DNA of 36,884 nt, from positions 1-36,884 of the forward strand of contig JAEWIR010000041.1 of assembly GCA_023386965.1 (NCBI GenBank), in the 5' to 3' direction. The stretch's first letter is position 1. Each line of letters opens with the position of its first letter. Below the pieces are notes generated by a model that was not told the DNA's origin, did not search any database, and saw only the letters and a program-made list of their open reading frames with translations. Below are positions 16,466 to 23,950 of the stretch, piece after piece. Made by a program: the position numbers and the translations under genes. The stretch is from Bacteroidota bacterium. GTDB lineage: Bacteria; Bacteroidota; Bacteroidia; Flavobacteriales; Weeksellaceae.

Positions 16466-17401
16466 ATGAAAAAATATATTAGCAGTTTATTAGTAGTAGT
16501 TTCAGGGTTTGCATTTGCCCAGACTATTCTTAATGCTAAATCGCCGGAAGAATTCAGAAAGCTCCGGGACGATAATATGCGCATCGTAGGAGACAGTATT
16601 GTTTCCGCTGAAATAACCCCGCTATCCTATGGTTATGTAGATGAAAAGGATATTTTGAAAAGTGTGTATGTTTGGGAAATCATTGACCTTAACGACAAGG
16701 TAAACCAGCCATTCTACTATAATACTGAAATTGGTTTCAGCAACCAAACCAAGTCCATGTATCAGGTTCTGCTGGATGCAGCTTTGTCCGGCCAGATCTC
16801 TGAAGTATATGAGGAGGAAGATTTCCTTACCAAGCTTTCACCTGAAGGAATCCTTAAGAGACTTGAGTCTACCAGAGTAGATGATGCTCTTATTGATATC
16901 TACAACTCCGGAAGAACTCCAACTCAGGAGGAAATTGAACGATATACGGACAGAATACGTACGACTTCTGATAAAGTACAGCTTCTGAAAGTGATGGGTA
17001 TGTGGTTCATAGACAAGAGAGACAGCCAAATGAAGTACAGGCCGCTTGGTATTGCCGCTATGGGTCCTGATCCGGCAACTGCTGGTCAGCTTGGTCCGGA
17101 CGGACAGCCAATCGGTGGTGATGATGCTTATATCGACCTGTTCTGGATCTACTATCCTGATGCAAGAAAAGTACTTGCCAACAATATGGTTTTCAACAAA
17201 AAGAACACCGCGGCTGACCTAAGTTTTGATGACCTTATGAACGCAAGAAGATTTTCTTCCGTGATTTACAAATCTTCAAACGGTTTGGGTGAGGGTACGA
17301 TTAAGGATTATATTCCAAGAAATGCTGAGGAGCAGATTGAGGAAAGTAACCGTATCAAAGGCCAGATCCTTGCAATGGAAAACGAAATGTGGCATTATTA
17401 A
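16466..17401 (+). CDS. gldN: T9SS periplasmic ring protein GldN
   Basis: A 311-residue secreted protein with a signal peptide (MKKYISSLLVVVSGFAFAQT). It belongs to the GldN/PorN family that binds GldK and contacts the GldM shaft in the periplasm. Typical stretches are PLSYGYVDEKDILKSVYVWE and DLFWIYYPDARKVLANN. Only one gldN-like gene is present here; a gldO paralogue as in F. johnsoniae is not seen. It is the last gene of the operon and is followed by a strong terminator. Confidence 0.94.
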   Translation: MKKYISSLLVVVSGFAFAQTILNAKSPEEFRKLRDDNMRIVGDSIVSAEITPLSYGYVDEKDILKSVYVWEIIDLNDKVNQPFYYNTEIGFSNQTKSMYQVLLDAALSGQISEVYEEEDFLTKLSPEGILKRLESTRVDDALIDIYNSGRTPTQEEIERYTDRIRTTSDKVQLLKVMGMWFIDKRDSQMKYRPLGIAAMGPDPATAGQLGPDGQPIGGDDAYIDLFWIYYPDARKVLANNMVFNKKNTAADLSFDDLMNARRFSSVIYKSSNGLGEGTIKDYIPRNAEEQIEESNRIKGQILAMENEMWHY

Positions 17402-17431
17402 GAAATTAAGAAAGCACTTTCAAATGTATAT

Positions 17432-17462
17432 AAACCTGAGTATCTTTACTCAGGTTTTTTTT
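17432..17462 (+). terminator. Terminator of the gldKLMN operon
   Basis: An 11-bp perfect stem (AAACCTGAGTA with TACTCAGGTTT) around the loop TCTT, followed by a run of T to 17462. The ATG of the next gene begins at the very next base. The loop region also holds TATCTTTA at 17441-17448, one base off the -7 consensus. Confidence 0.9.
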
Positions 17463-18500
17463 ATGCAGAAAGTAGATTATATTATTGTAGGTAACGGCTA
17501 CGCTGGGATGTTCCTGGCCCATCAGCTGCTGATGGCCGGCAAAAGTTTCCGGATGTTCGGCGGAAGGTTTGCGGGTGCGTCACATGTTTCCGCGGGTGTT
17601 GTGAATCCTGTTGTACTCAAGAAGTTCACCACGTTCTGGCTGGCGCAGGAGCAGATTGACAGTTTAAAGAAGACGCTTACTGAAATGAAAGGCTATATAG
17701 GTAAGAAATTCTATATAGATGAACCGGTATGCCGGATCTTCCATGATGATAATGAAAAGTCGCTCTGGGAAAAGAAAAGAGAAACGGAAAGCCTAAGTCC
17801 CTTTCTTTCGTCACAGTTCGCAAAATTACAAGGGATAACTAATAACCATGGAGTGGGGACGGTATTGCAGTCCGGTCGGCTGGATGTTCACGAATTCTTT
17901 GCTTCAGTTTCTGCTTTCCTTTACAGGAACAAATACCTGATTGACGAACCTTTTAGATATGAGCACCTAGACCCAACTTCGTGCAAATATGGTGACCTGC
18001 ACTATGGCGCAATTATCTTTTGTGAAGGGATGGGTGTACTGAATAATCCGTTCTTTAACCATATTCCTGTGCAGCCAAATAAAGGACATCATTTAAAAGT
18101 AAATCTAAGTTCTGATCTGAACCTCTCCTTCACCTTAAAGAAGAAGCATTTTCTTTTCCCGTTGGATAACGGTAAGTATTATTATGGCGGAACCTACGAC
18201 CGTCACCAGTTGGATCAGGGTACTGACGCATCTGCGGTAGAGGAATTGACGGGTGGCTTGAAACTTCTTTACCCTCATGATTTTGAGGTCGCTGAAGTGA
18301 ATTACGGTTTTCGGCCAACAGTGCGGGACAGACGTCCCATTCTGGGTGTTCATCCTGACTATAAAAATATGTTTGTATTCAATGGTTTGGGTGCCCGTGG
18401 AATCCTTAACGGTAATTATTTCGCCGAAATCCTCTTCAGTCATATGGAGTTTGGGACCGATATTCCGGTTGAAGTAGATTTAAAAAGATTTACGCAATAA
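17463..18500 (+). CDS. FAD-dependent oxidoreductase (DAO family)
   Basis: A 345-residue protein starting MQKVDYIIVGNGYAGMFLA, which holds the GxGxxG dinucleotide-binding motif right after the first strand. Later stretches, including VSAGVVNPVVLK, KGHHLKV, YYYGGTYDR, NYGFRPTVRDRRPILG and NGLGARGI, fit the D-amino-acid oxidase/glycine oxidase type fold (also the C-terminal part of MnmC). The substrate cannot be told. The ATG at 17463 gives the proper N-terminus; earlier in-frame starts would run through gldN and its terminator. No separate promoter region exists, as the start codon touches the T-run of the terminator. Confidence 0.8.
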   Translation: MQKVDYIIVGNGYAGMFLAHQLLMAGKSFRMFGGRFAGASHVSAGVVNPVVLKKFTTFWLAQEQIDSLKKTLTEMKGYIGKKFYIDEPVCRIFHDDNEKSLWEKKRETESLSPFLSSQFAKLQGITNNHGVGTVLQSGRLDVHEFFASVSAFLYRNKYLIDEPFRYEHLDPTSCKYGDLHYGAIIFCEGMGVLNNPFFNHIPVQPNKGHHLKVNLSSDLNLSFTLKKKHFLFPLDNGKYYYGGTYDRHQLDQGTDASAVEELTGGLKLLYPHDFEVAEVNYGFRPTVRDRRPILGVHPDYKNMFVFNGLGARGILNGNYFAEILFSHMEFGTDIPVEVDLKRFTQ

Positions 18501-18503
18501 TAA

Positions 18504-18535
18504 TTTTGTTTATATATAAATTAATCCTATTTTTG
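18504..18535 (+). promoter_or_regulatory. Promoter of tRNA-Ser
   Basis: TTTTG at 18504-18508 and TATTTTTG at 18528-18535 are separated by 19 bases, an exact match to the Bacteroidota -33/-7 consensus. The tRNA starts 10 bases after the -7 element, so the 5' leader must be only a few bases. Confidence 0.8.
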
Positions 18536-18545
18536 CCCACCATTA

Positions 18546-18632
18546 AGAGAGGTGTCCGAGTGGTTGAAGGAGCTAGCCTGGAAAGCTAGTATACGGGTAA
18601 CTGTATCGAGGGTTCGAATCCCTTCCTCTCTG
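18546..18632 (+). tRNA. tRNA-Ser (anticodon GGA)
   Basis: An 87-base class II tRNA with a long variable arm. The acceptor stem AGAGAGG pairs with CCTCTCT, discriminator G. The anticodon stem CTAGC/GCTAG encloses CTGGAAA. The T arm reads GAGGG-TTCGAAT-CCCTT (4 pairs plus one G-T). No CCA is encoded. Confidence 0.96.
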
Positions 18633-18641
18633 CAATATGCT

Positions 18642-18672
18642 TCCTGCCGTATTTTACGGCAGGATTTTTTTT
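18642..18672 (+). terminator. Terminator after tRNA-Ser
   Basis: A 10-bp perfect stem TCCTGCCGTA with TACGGCAGGA around a 3-base loop, followed by eight T. It lies 9 bases after the tRNA end. Confidence 0.9.
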
Positions 18673-18684
18673 GGCTCTTTATTC

Positions 18685-18725
18685 AAAAAAAACAGCCCGT
18701 ACAATATGTACAGGCTGCTTTTTTT
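18685..18725 (-). terminator. Terminator of the glycine-zipper stress protein gene
   Basis: On the minus strand CAGCCTGTACA pairs with TGTACGGGCTG (one T-G pair) around a 3-base loop and is followed by eight T. On the plus strand the hairpin is also flanked by a T-run, so it can act in both directions. Confidence 0.85.
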
Positions 18726-18744
18726 GAAAATATTTGAGAAAATG

Positions 18745-19284
18745 TTACAGTCTTGCTTCTGTATCATCGTTATACCAACGGTCGTAAGTATAGCGAGCGT
18801 CTTCTTCATTTCTTGGCTTATAACCCATGTAGATACCGCCATCCTTAATCTCAGACTCGTAACGTGCGGCTTCATCTTCAGGAACACCTGCTCCTGTAAG
18901 AGCACCTATAAGACCACCGGTTGCTGCACCGGCTCCTGCACCTGCAAGACCTGCAGCCAATGGACCTGCTACTACCAATCCAAGACCAGGAAGTAGTACA
19001 TTGGAACCTATCGCTGCTACTGCACCTACAACAGCACCAATTCCGCCACCAATCAGTGAGCCTGTACCAGCATTGTCTGCAACTTTATCACCAAGCGCAG
19101 TATCGTGGTCTGAATTGGTAAAATAAGTATCACGTGTTTTATCAGACATCAGCACATTTACATCATCCTTGCTGTAACCTCTTCCATGAAGATCTTCATA
19201 AGCTCTGTCGGCCTCCTCTCTGGTTCTGAATACTCTGGATACATAATCGTTTCTGAATTCTGGTCTGAATGGTTGATTTTCCAT
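18745..19284 (-). CDS. Glycine-zipper general stress family protein
   Basis: A 179-residue protein. Residues 10-55 (VSRVFRTREEADRAYEDLHG and GYSKDDVNVLMSD) look like the N-terminal domain of general stress proteins of the YflT/YsnF type. Residues 75-140 form a long glycine/alanine-rich zipper (for example GGGIGAVVGAVAAIG) that could insert in a membrane. The C-terminal part (GVPEDEAARYESEIKDGG) again fits that group. The ATG at 19284 was chosen because the ORF before it has no conserved start. Repeats of TTAACATT lie upstream. A role in stress is inferred from the family. Confidence 0.7.
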   Translation of the reverse strand: MENQPFRPEFRNDYVSRVFRTREEADRAYEDLHGRGYSKDDVNVLMSDKTRDTYFTNSDHDTALGDKVADNAGTGSLIGGGIGAVVGAVAAIGSNVLLPGLGLVVAGPLAAGLAGAGAGAATGGLIGALTGAGVPEDEAARYESEIKDGGIYMGYKPRNEEDARYTYDRWYNDDTEARL

Positions 19285-19470
19285 AATAGTAAAAATTTTA
19301 AATGTTAATATTTTGTTGTGCTTCCTAAAATTCAATTACGGTGCCACATCTCAGCTTCTTAACATTGTTTAACATTATAAAAAATCTACACAAAACGCCT
19401 GAGGAACGTTATTCAGAGACATAGTGTGGTTTGCCTAGTTTCCAACCCACAGGTTGTCAGAGATATCTGA

Positions 19471-20496
19471 TTAATTTCTTACTTCACTGAATTCACCACT
19501 CAGGCATCTGGTGAAATTTTCCGAAAAAGACCCGGAGTAGTTAGGGTTGTCCAGCAGATGCATGGCCTTTGTAATCGCGCTTTCCGCAGTCATATCATGT
19601 CCGCTTATGGCTCCAATGCGGTTAAAGATATTACTGTTCTCATATTTCCCGAAACTTATACCTCCCGAGATACATTGTGTAACGACCACAATCTCTGTCC
19701 CGTTGTCCCTTATTTTGCGCAGCGTGCGCTCAGTTTTGGCACTGCTGAAAATGGTGCCGCTGCCAAAGACCTGTAAGATGAGAACCTTCATTTTCGGTAT
19801 CTCAGTAAAATAATCCAAGGTCATGCCCGGAAAAATGCGCCAGAACAATACTTCACGGGAGATATGCATATCTACAGAAAAAGGTACATCAACCGGACTG
19901 CGGTACAGAGCATCCTTATCTACCTTCAGATGTACACCGGATTGGCCCAGCATCGGATAATTCGGACTTTGATAAGCGTCAAAGTATTCAGCGGAATATT
20001 TTAGAGTACGGTTTCCGCGCAGCAGTTTGTATTCAAAATAAATGGCCACTTCCTGAATCACGGCTTCCCCATTTTCATAAAGGCTGGAATAATAGAGGCC
20101 GGTGAGCAAGTTTTCCTTTGCATCGGTACGCAGATCTCCTATAGGGAGCTGCGATCCTGTGAGGATAACCGGTTTTCTCAAACCTTTCAGCATGAAACTT
20201 AGGGCCGAGGCGGTATAGGACATGGTATCCGTTCCGTGAAGGATCAGAAAACCGTCGTAGCTATCATAGTTTTCCTGAATATAGCCGGCCACTTTTTTCC
20301 ATTCCTCAGGACCCAGATCCGACGAGTCAATTGGTTTACTGAAGGCCTTTACTGAAACCTCACATTCAATAAGACTCATTTCAGGAATTTTGCTGAAGAT
20401 ATTGGAAAAGTTAAAAGGAACGAGGGCTCCGGTTTCATAGTTTTTTTCCATTCCTATGGTTCCCCCCGTATAGATCAAGAGTACTTTACGTTTCAT
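19471..20496 (-). CDS. ansA: Type I L-asparaginase
   Basis: A 341-residue cytoplasmic enzyme that hydrolyses asparagine to aspartate and ammonia. The first catalytic threonine is in LLIYTGGTIGM and the second in LHGTDTMSYTASALSF. A later stretch, RTDAKENLLTGLYY, is typical. No signal peptide is seen, which fits the type I (AnsA) rather than the periplasmic type II enzyme. The -7-like TAAATTTA at 20502-20509 lies very close to the ATG, so the transcript may be nearly leaderless. The gene stands alone. Confidence 0.92.
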   Translation of the reverse strand: MKRKVLLIYTGGTIGMEKNYETGALVPFNFSNIFSKIPEMSLIECEVSVKAFSKPIDSSDLGPEEWKKVAGYIQENYDSYDGFLILHGTDTMSYTASALSFMLKGLRKPVILTGSQLPIGDLRTDAKENLLTGLYYSSLYENGEAVIQEVAIYFEYKLLRGNRTLKYSAEYFDAYQSPNYPMLGQSGVHLKVDKDALYRSPVDVPFSVDMHISREVLFWRIFPGMTLDYFTEIPKMKVLILQVFGSGTIFSSAKTERTLRKIRDNGTEIVVVTQCISGGISFGKYENSNIFNRIGAISGHDMTAESAITKAMHLLDNPNYSGSFSENFTRCLSGEFSEVRN

Positions 20497-20592
20497 AGTG
20501 GTAAATTTACGGTAATTCGGCCTAAACGGAAATGATTGGGATCCTAATCAGTTAAATGACCTCAGTATTCCTTTAACAATGGTTGAAAATAG

Positions 20593-20600
20593 TAAATTTG
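20593..20600 (+). promoter_or_regulatory. -7 promoter element (TAAATTTG) of the L,D-transpeptidase gene
   Basis: TAAATTTG matches the consensus exactly. It lies inside the longest open frame of the transpeptidase, which argues that translation starts downstream, at 20630 or 20639. Confidence 0.5.
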
Positions 20601-20629
20601 GTATTATTATTGAGAATGTGAGCGCAAAG

Positions 20630-21613
20630 ATGACCGATATGAAGGAAATATTGCGGAAGCAGGGAACGACCGTATTAGCAGGGTTTATGATGATGAATCT
20701 TCTGAACTGTACAAAAAGTGAAAATATGCCTGCGAGGGAAGAACATATGGACCAGGCCTTACAGGAGCAGGAGGAGAAAATAGAAGACTCAATCCGCCGT
20801 GAGGCCGAACGGGTGAAGTATACGTATTTCCTGTTTCCAAAGAATAAGAAAGATTCCGCAATGGCCGCTTTTAGGGAGAAATTCAGCGACAGCGAACAAT
20901 ATACGGTACTGGCACTGAACCGGCTGGATAAAAAGAACAGCTGGAGGGCAGATACGCTCATAGTTCCGGATAAATTCGCGGATGATTTCCTGCGGTATTC
21001 ACCCTTTCCGAAAACGCTGGATTCTTTGAAACAGGTAGATAAGATGGTTTTTTTCTCCTACAACATACATGCGTACGCACTGTATGAAAGTGGCACTCTT
21101 ATAAAATGGGGACCGAGCAGTATGGGTAAAAAATCCACACCTACAAAAAAAGGACTCATGTTTGCGAACTGGAAAAAAGAAGAAGCCATTTCCACGTCAA
21201 ATTCAGAATGGATTTTAAGGTGGAATTTCAATATTCATAATACGATGGGCATAGGCTGGCACCAATATGACCTGCCGGGCTACCATGCCTCACATTCATG
21301 TCTCAGACTGCTGGAGGAAGATGCTAAATGGATGTATTCCTGGGCAGACACCTGGATCCTGAAAGATCAGGGACAAACCTTAGCTGCCAAAGGTACACCT
21401 GTAATCGTCTTTGGCGAATCCGACTTCAAAAGCCGTCCCTGGTTAAAACTGCCTTCAGATCCGGCAGCCAACGAAATTTCGGAAGCAGACCTGAACCGTG
21501 TGATCGTACCTTATCTCCCGGAGATCCTTAAAGAGCAACAAAATGCCAAGTCATTAAGGAACAAATCCTTATCAGCAGCAAAAAAAGAGGCAGACCTTAT
21601 TCCGCGGGCTTAA
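20630..21613 (+). CDS. L,D-transpeptidase (YkuD) family lipoprotein
   Basis: A 327-residue predicted lipoprotein. The signal peptide ends at the lipobox MNLLNC (Cys27 from this start). Residues from about 140 to 270 form a YkuD domain: YALYESGTLIKWGPSSMG, then GWHQYDLPGYHASHSCLRLL with the catalytic Cys at about residue 224 in SHSCLR. This replaces the usual SHGCIR by SHSCLR. Such enzymes make 3-3 crosslinks in peptidoglycan or attach proteins to it in the periplasm. The start at 20630 is preferred because a promoter lies at 20593; 20639 is also possible. Its end overlaps the convergent gene by 17 bases. Confidence 0.85.
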   Translation: MTDMKEILRKQGTTVLAGFMMMNLLNCTKSENMPAREEHMDQALQEQEEKIEDSIRREAERVKYTYFLFPKNKKDSAMAAFREKFSDSEQYTVLALNRLDKKNSWRADTLIVPDKFADDFLRYSPFPKTLDSLKQVDKMVFFSYNIHAYALYESGTLIKWGPSSMGKKSTPTKKGLMFANWKKEEAISTSNSEWILRWNFNIHNTMGIGWHQYDLPGYHASHSCLRLLEEDAKWMYSWADTWILKDQGQTLAAKGTPVIVFGESDFKSRPWLKLPSDPAANEISEADLNRVIVPYLPEILKEQQNAKSLRNKSLSAAKKEADLIPRA

Positions 21614-22136
21614 TTTCTTCAGCCTCATGCGGAAGGGTAGAACTGATAGCGAATTTCCTGAGCAGCTTCATTTCGTGAGCTGCTTTTTTCTGACCCCATA
21701 ACGAGGCCAGGTAGGTGAGAATTATCAGTGCCAGAGTTATAAATGACACCGGAAGTGCCCACTTATAGTCGTCAATGTTAATCTGCTCGCCTACAAACCA
21801 CAGGGTGATGAAAACCATCCAAAGTATCCCGAAAAGAAAATAAAGGAACATAAAGAAGGTCCAGACTGCTGCACTGGGGCCAAAGATACCCCGAACCGCT
21901 GTCCTGCCTTCCTCCAGCTCAGTGCGCAGTGCCAGGTTAGGTTTCCAGTAATGGTCGTATTCGGTTAGCACGGTAATGACCGCCGTTTGCGGATTGATGT
22001 TGCCTGCAAAGTATTTCCGGTGTTTCGTGAGGTACAATTTCAGGTTTTGTGCGTATTCTTCGGGTGTAAGTGAAGTATACATTTTAAACCTGGGTCTGGA
22101 TCTCATGCGGTCCAGGGTTGTTTCTTCGGTATTCAT
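21597..22136 (-). CDS. Conserved membrane protein of unknown function
   Basis: A 179-residue protein that I do not recognise. The first 80 residues are soluble (SLTPEEYAQNLKLYLTKHRK). Two hydrophobic regions follow at about residues 88-115 (AVWTFFMFLYFLFGILWMVF) and 127-146 (LPVSFITLALIILTYLASLW). It should lie in the inner membrane with both ends on the same side. The ATG overlaps the stop of the protease-PDZ gene by 4 bases (ATGA), so the two are translationally coupled and may act together. Its 3' end overlaps the L,D-transpeptidase gene. Confidence 0.65.
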   Translation of the reverse strand: MNTEETTLDRMRSRPRFKMYTSLTPEEYAQNLKLYLTKHRKYFAGNINPQTAVITVLTEYDHYWKPNLALRTELEEGRTAVRGIFGPSAAVWTFFMFLYFLFGILWMVFITLWFVGEQINIDDYKWALPVSFITLALIILTYLASLWGQKKAAHEMKLLRKFAISSTLPHEAEEIKPAE

Positions 22137-23470
22137 TGTATGTCGGTGTAAGGTACAGGATCTTTCAGAAAAAAAGTGAATTTATGAAATTTATCTTCCC
22201 TTCTAATTTCGACTGTGATTTTTTTGCCGGGTTCAGACCGTAAAAGCTGCATGATCTGTTCCAGCTTCATTTCTCCCGTATTTCGGTTGTTCAGTTTCAC
22301 GAGTTTGTCACCTTTCGTCAAGCCGGCACGTGAAGCCGGAGATCCGCCCCGGACTCCCGCTACTGAATACTCCGGTTTCAGGGTAAACCTGTAACGGAAT
22401 TCATTGGTGGCTGCAGCGTATCCGCTGGCGTTTTCAGAATGCCGTGGCGAGGGATTCTCCACTTTAACGATTTCCTGACCCCAGGTCATGCCGTCATGTT
22501 TCACCTCCAAACCACTCATATTCAGATGAAAGGGATCATTATAATAGCGGTTTTTCTTTAAGTAGAGCTTTTTGGATGGATAATCAAAAATAACGGTAAA
22601 GCGTCTCAGCAGGTCATTGCCAATTGAGCCTTTTCTTCCCGGCACCAAAGTAAGATGGCGCACAGACTCAGCATCAGGATGAGCGGCTAGGGGTTTTTCG
22701 AAAGTGAACCTGTCCAGATACAACCGATGGATCCGACTTCTTTTACCATAAATATCTCCATTAAATCCGCGACCCAGGAAATCATCAATATTAGGCCGGT
22801 TATACTGGAATCCCTCAATTACTTCGGGAAAGAGCCAAAGTGGGTCACTGTTTCCCAAATCCAGCAAAAGTTTGGAATCCTGCCGTGCAGCTACCTGTTC
22901 CACCCCCGCCATAATATAAGGCTTATTACCTTCAATGGTAATGTCCAGCTCTGCAAATGATTTACCGGGAACTCGGACGTCGCTGTGTTTCTGGTAAACG
23001 GTAATTTTCTTTGCCTGATAATCGATTTTGATCTTATTGTTCCGAAAAAAGGGATAGCCGATAATTCCGTTTACAGGGATGCCAACATGAGAGGAGAAGT
23101 TAAACTCTTCATCAAGAATAACAAAAACCGTGTGTTGCCTGTCCGTAAAAGTTGTACCGATCTGTAATGCATTGTTAATTGATTTCAAACCTTCAATTTC
23201 CAGCGCACCACCCAGTCCTGAAAATTTTACTCGTTCTGTATCCTGCAGAACAAGTTCATTGTCTCCCACACTGAAAAGCAGTGTTTCGGCCACACCCGAA
23301 TCCAACAGAAAGGTGAGCTTAATACCGTTCACTGAGACCGGTATGAAAATAAGGTTATTGATGAGCTGGAAAGGAATGATTTCACGTTTAGTACCCTCCT
23401 GCAACATCAGGCCCTCCTGCGCCTTTGCATAGGAAAAAGTCAGGACCAGCAATATCAGCAGAGATTTCAC
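22133..23470 (-). CDS. Retropepsin-like aspartyl protease with PDZ domain
   Basis: A 445-residue exported protein; the signal peptide is MKSLLILLVLTFSYAKAQ. Two aspartyl protease repeats follow. The first has LTFLLDSGVAETLL with Asp57 in the usual DSG; the second has LLLDLGNSDPLWLFP with Asp204 in DLG, a change from DSG/DTG. NGIIGYPFFRNNKIKIDY is typical of the fold. A PDZ domain (about 355-435) contains AGVRGGSPASRAGLTKGDKL. This matches Bacteroidota periplasmic proteins with two aspartyl repeats plus PDZ; substrates are unknown. The start codon is GTG at 23470; no in-frame ATG lies nearby. A hairpin terminator lies 79 bases upstream on the same strand. Confidence 0.82.
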   Translation of the reverse strand: MKSLLILLVLTFSYAKAQEGLMLQEGTKREIIPFQLINNLIFIPVSVNGIKLTFLLDSGVAETLLFSVGDNELVLQDTERVKFSGLGGALEIEGLKSINNALQIGTTFTDRQHTVFVILDEEFNFSSHVGIPVNGIIGYPFFRNNKIKIDYQAKKITVYQKHSDVRVPGKSFAELDITIEGNKPYIMAGVEQVAARQDSKLLLDLGNSDPLWLFPEVIEGFQYNRPNIDDFLGRGFNGDIYGKRSRIHRLYLDRFTFEKPLAAHPDAESVRHLTLVPGRKGSIGNDLLRRFTVIFDYPSKKLYLKKNRYYNDPFHLNMSGLEVKHDGMTWGQEIVKVENPSPRHSENASGYAAATNEFRYRFTLKPEYSVAGVRGGSPASRAGLTKGDKLVKLNNRNTGEMKLEQIMQLLRSEPGKKITVEIRREDKFHKFTFFLKDPVPYTDIQ

Positions 23471-23549
23471 ATTATGAAGTTACAAATTCTTTTTGCCGGT
23501 TTTGTAATCTTTTTTTTAGAGATGAAAAATCCTGTATTTTTGGCGACCC

Positions 23550-23579
23550 AAAAAAAATCTCCGGAATCGCTTCCGGAGA
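23550..23579 (-). terminator. Orphan minus-strand terminator
   Basis: On the minus strand TCTCCGGAA pairs with TTCCGGAGA around the loop GCGA and is followed by eight T. It has no T-run on the plus strand. No ordinary gene lies before it on this strand, so it must end a short RNA or act as an attenuator in the leader of the protease-PDZ gene. Confidence 0.8.
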
Positions 23580-23584
23580 GGTGT

Positions 23585-23620
23585 TCAGGCAGAACTTTTT
23601 TCCATCATTTGTGTTTTCAT
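23585..23620 (-). CDS. Possible 11-residue leader peptide
   Basis: The frame reads MKTQMMEKSSA and stop, and ends 5 bases before the stem of the orphan terminator. The downstream gene on the same strand is the aspartyl protease-PDZ gene. A ribosome at the stop codon would cover the 5' arm of the hairpin. A weak -7-like element TAATTTAG on the minus strand lies at about 23658-23665. The frame is so short that it could be chance; it is listed for its position only. Confidence 0.2.
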   Translation of the reverse strand: MKTQMMEKSSA

Positions 23621-23950
23621 GGTTAGTGGATAATATTTAATTGTCCTGCTTCACTTTGCTAAATTAATATAATGAAGACTCCGATGAAAATTTTGCCAGG
23701 GGACAAAGAGGGGACAATTTGTCTAATGCAATAAAGTGTTGATATTCAACTTTATATCAGTTATTTTCCTTTACGCCACTGTTTTATGCAACCAGAAGGT
23801 TACAGATAAAATCGGAATCACAGCCACTTAACCCGAGGGGAAACAGGTGTCTGCATAATAAAAAAGGAACACGGAATTTTGTAAACCGTCGCAAATTATT
23901 GTAAATTGTTCATTATACATTTCACGATGATGCTTTTCATGAAGTTTTAA

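Larger units (their letters stand above)
23471..23950. other. 480-bp gap without a clear gene
   Basis: The gap lies between two divergent genes. It holds a strong minus-strand terminator (23550-23579) preceded by an 11-codon reading frame (23585-23620). It also has two direct GGGGACAA repeats 11 bp apart next to the palindrome GACAATTTGTC (23699-23723), and an AT-rich hairpin (23731-23755, 10 pairs with a 2-base bulge). A 20-codon plus-strand frame at 23672-23734 is probably chance. No tRNA, known riboswitch or longer ORF was recognised. Confidence 0.5.

Noticed and set aside
17289..17462. Extended N-terminus of the FAD oxidoreductase starting inside gldN
   Set aside because: The extension would be translated from gldN in another frame and through its terminator; the GxGxxG motif is at the proper distance from the ATG at 17463.
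23672..23734. A 20-codon plus-strand frame starting MKTPMKILPG
   Set aside because: No promoter element or terminator fits it and its length is within chance expectation for this gap.
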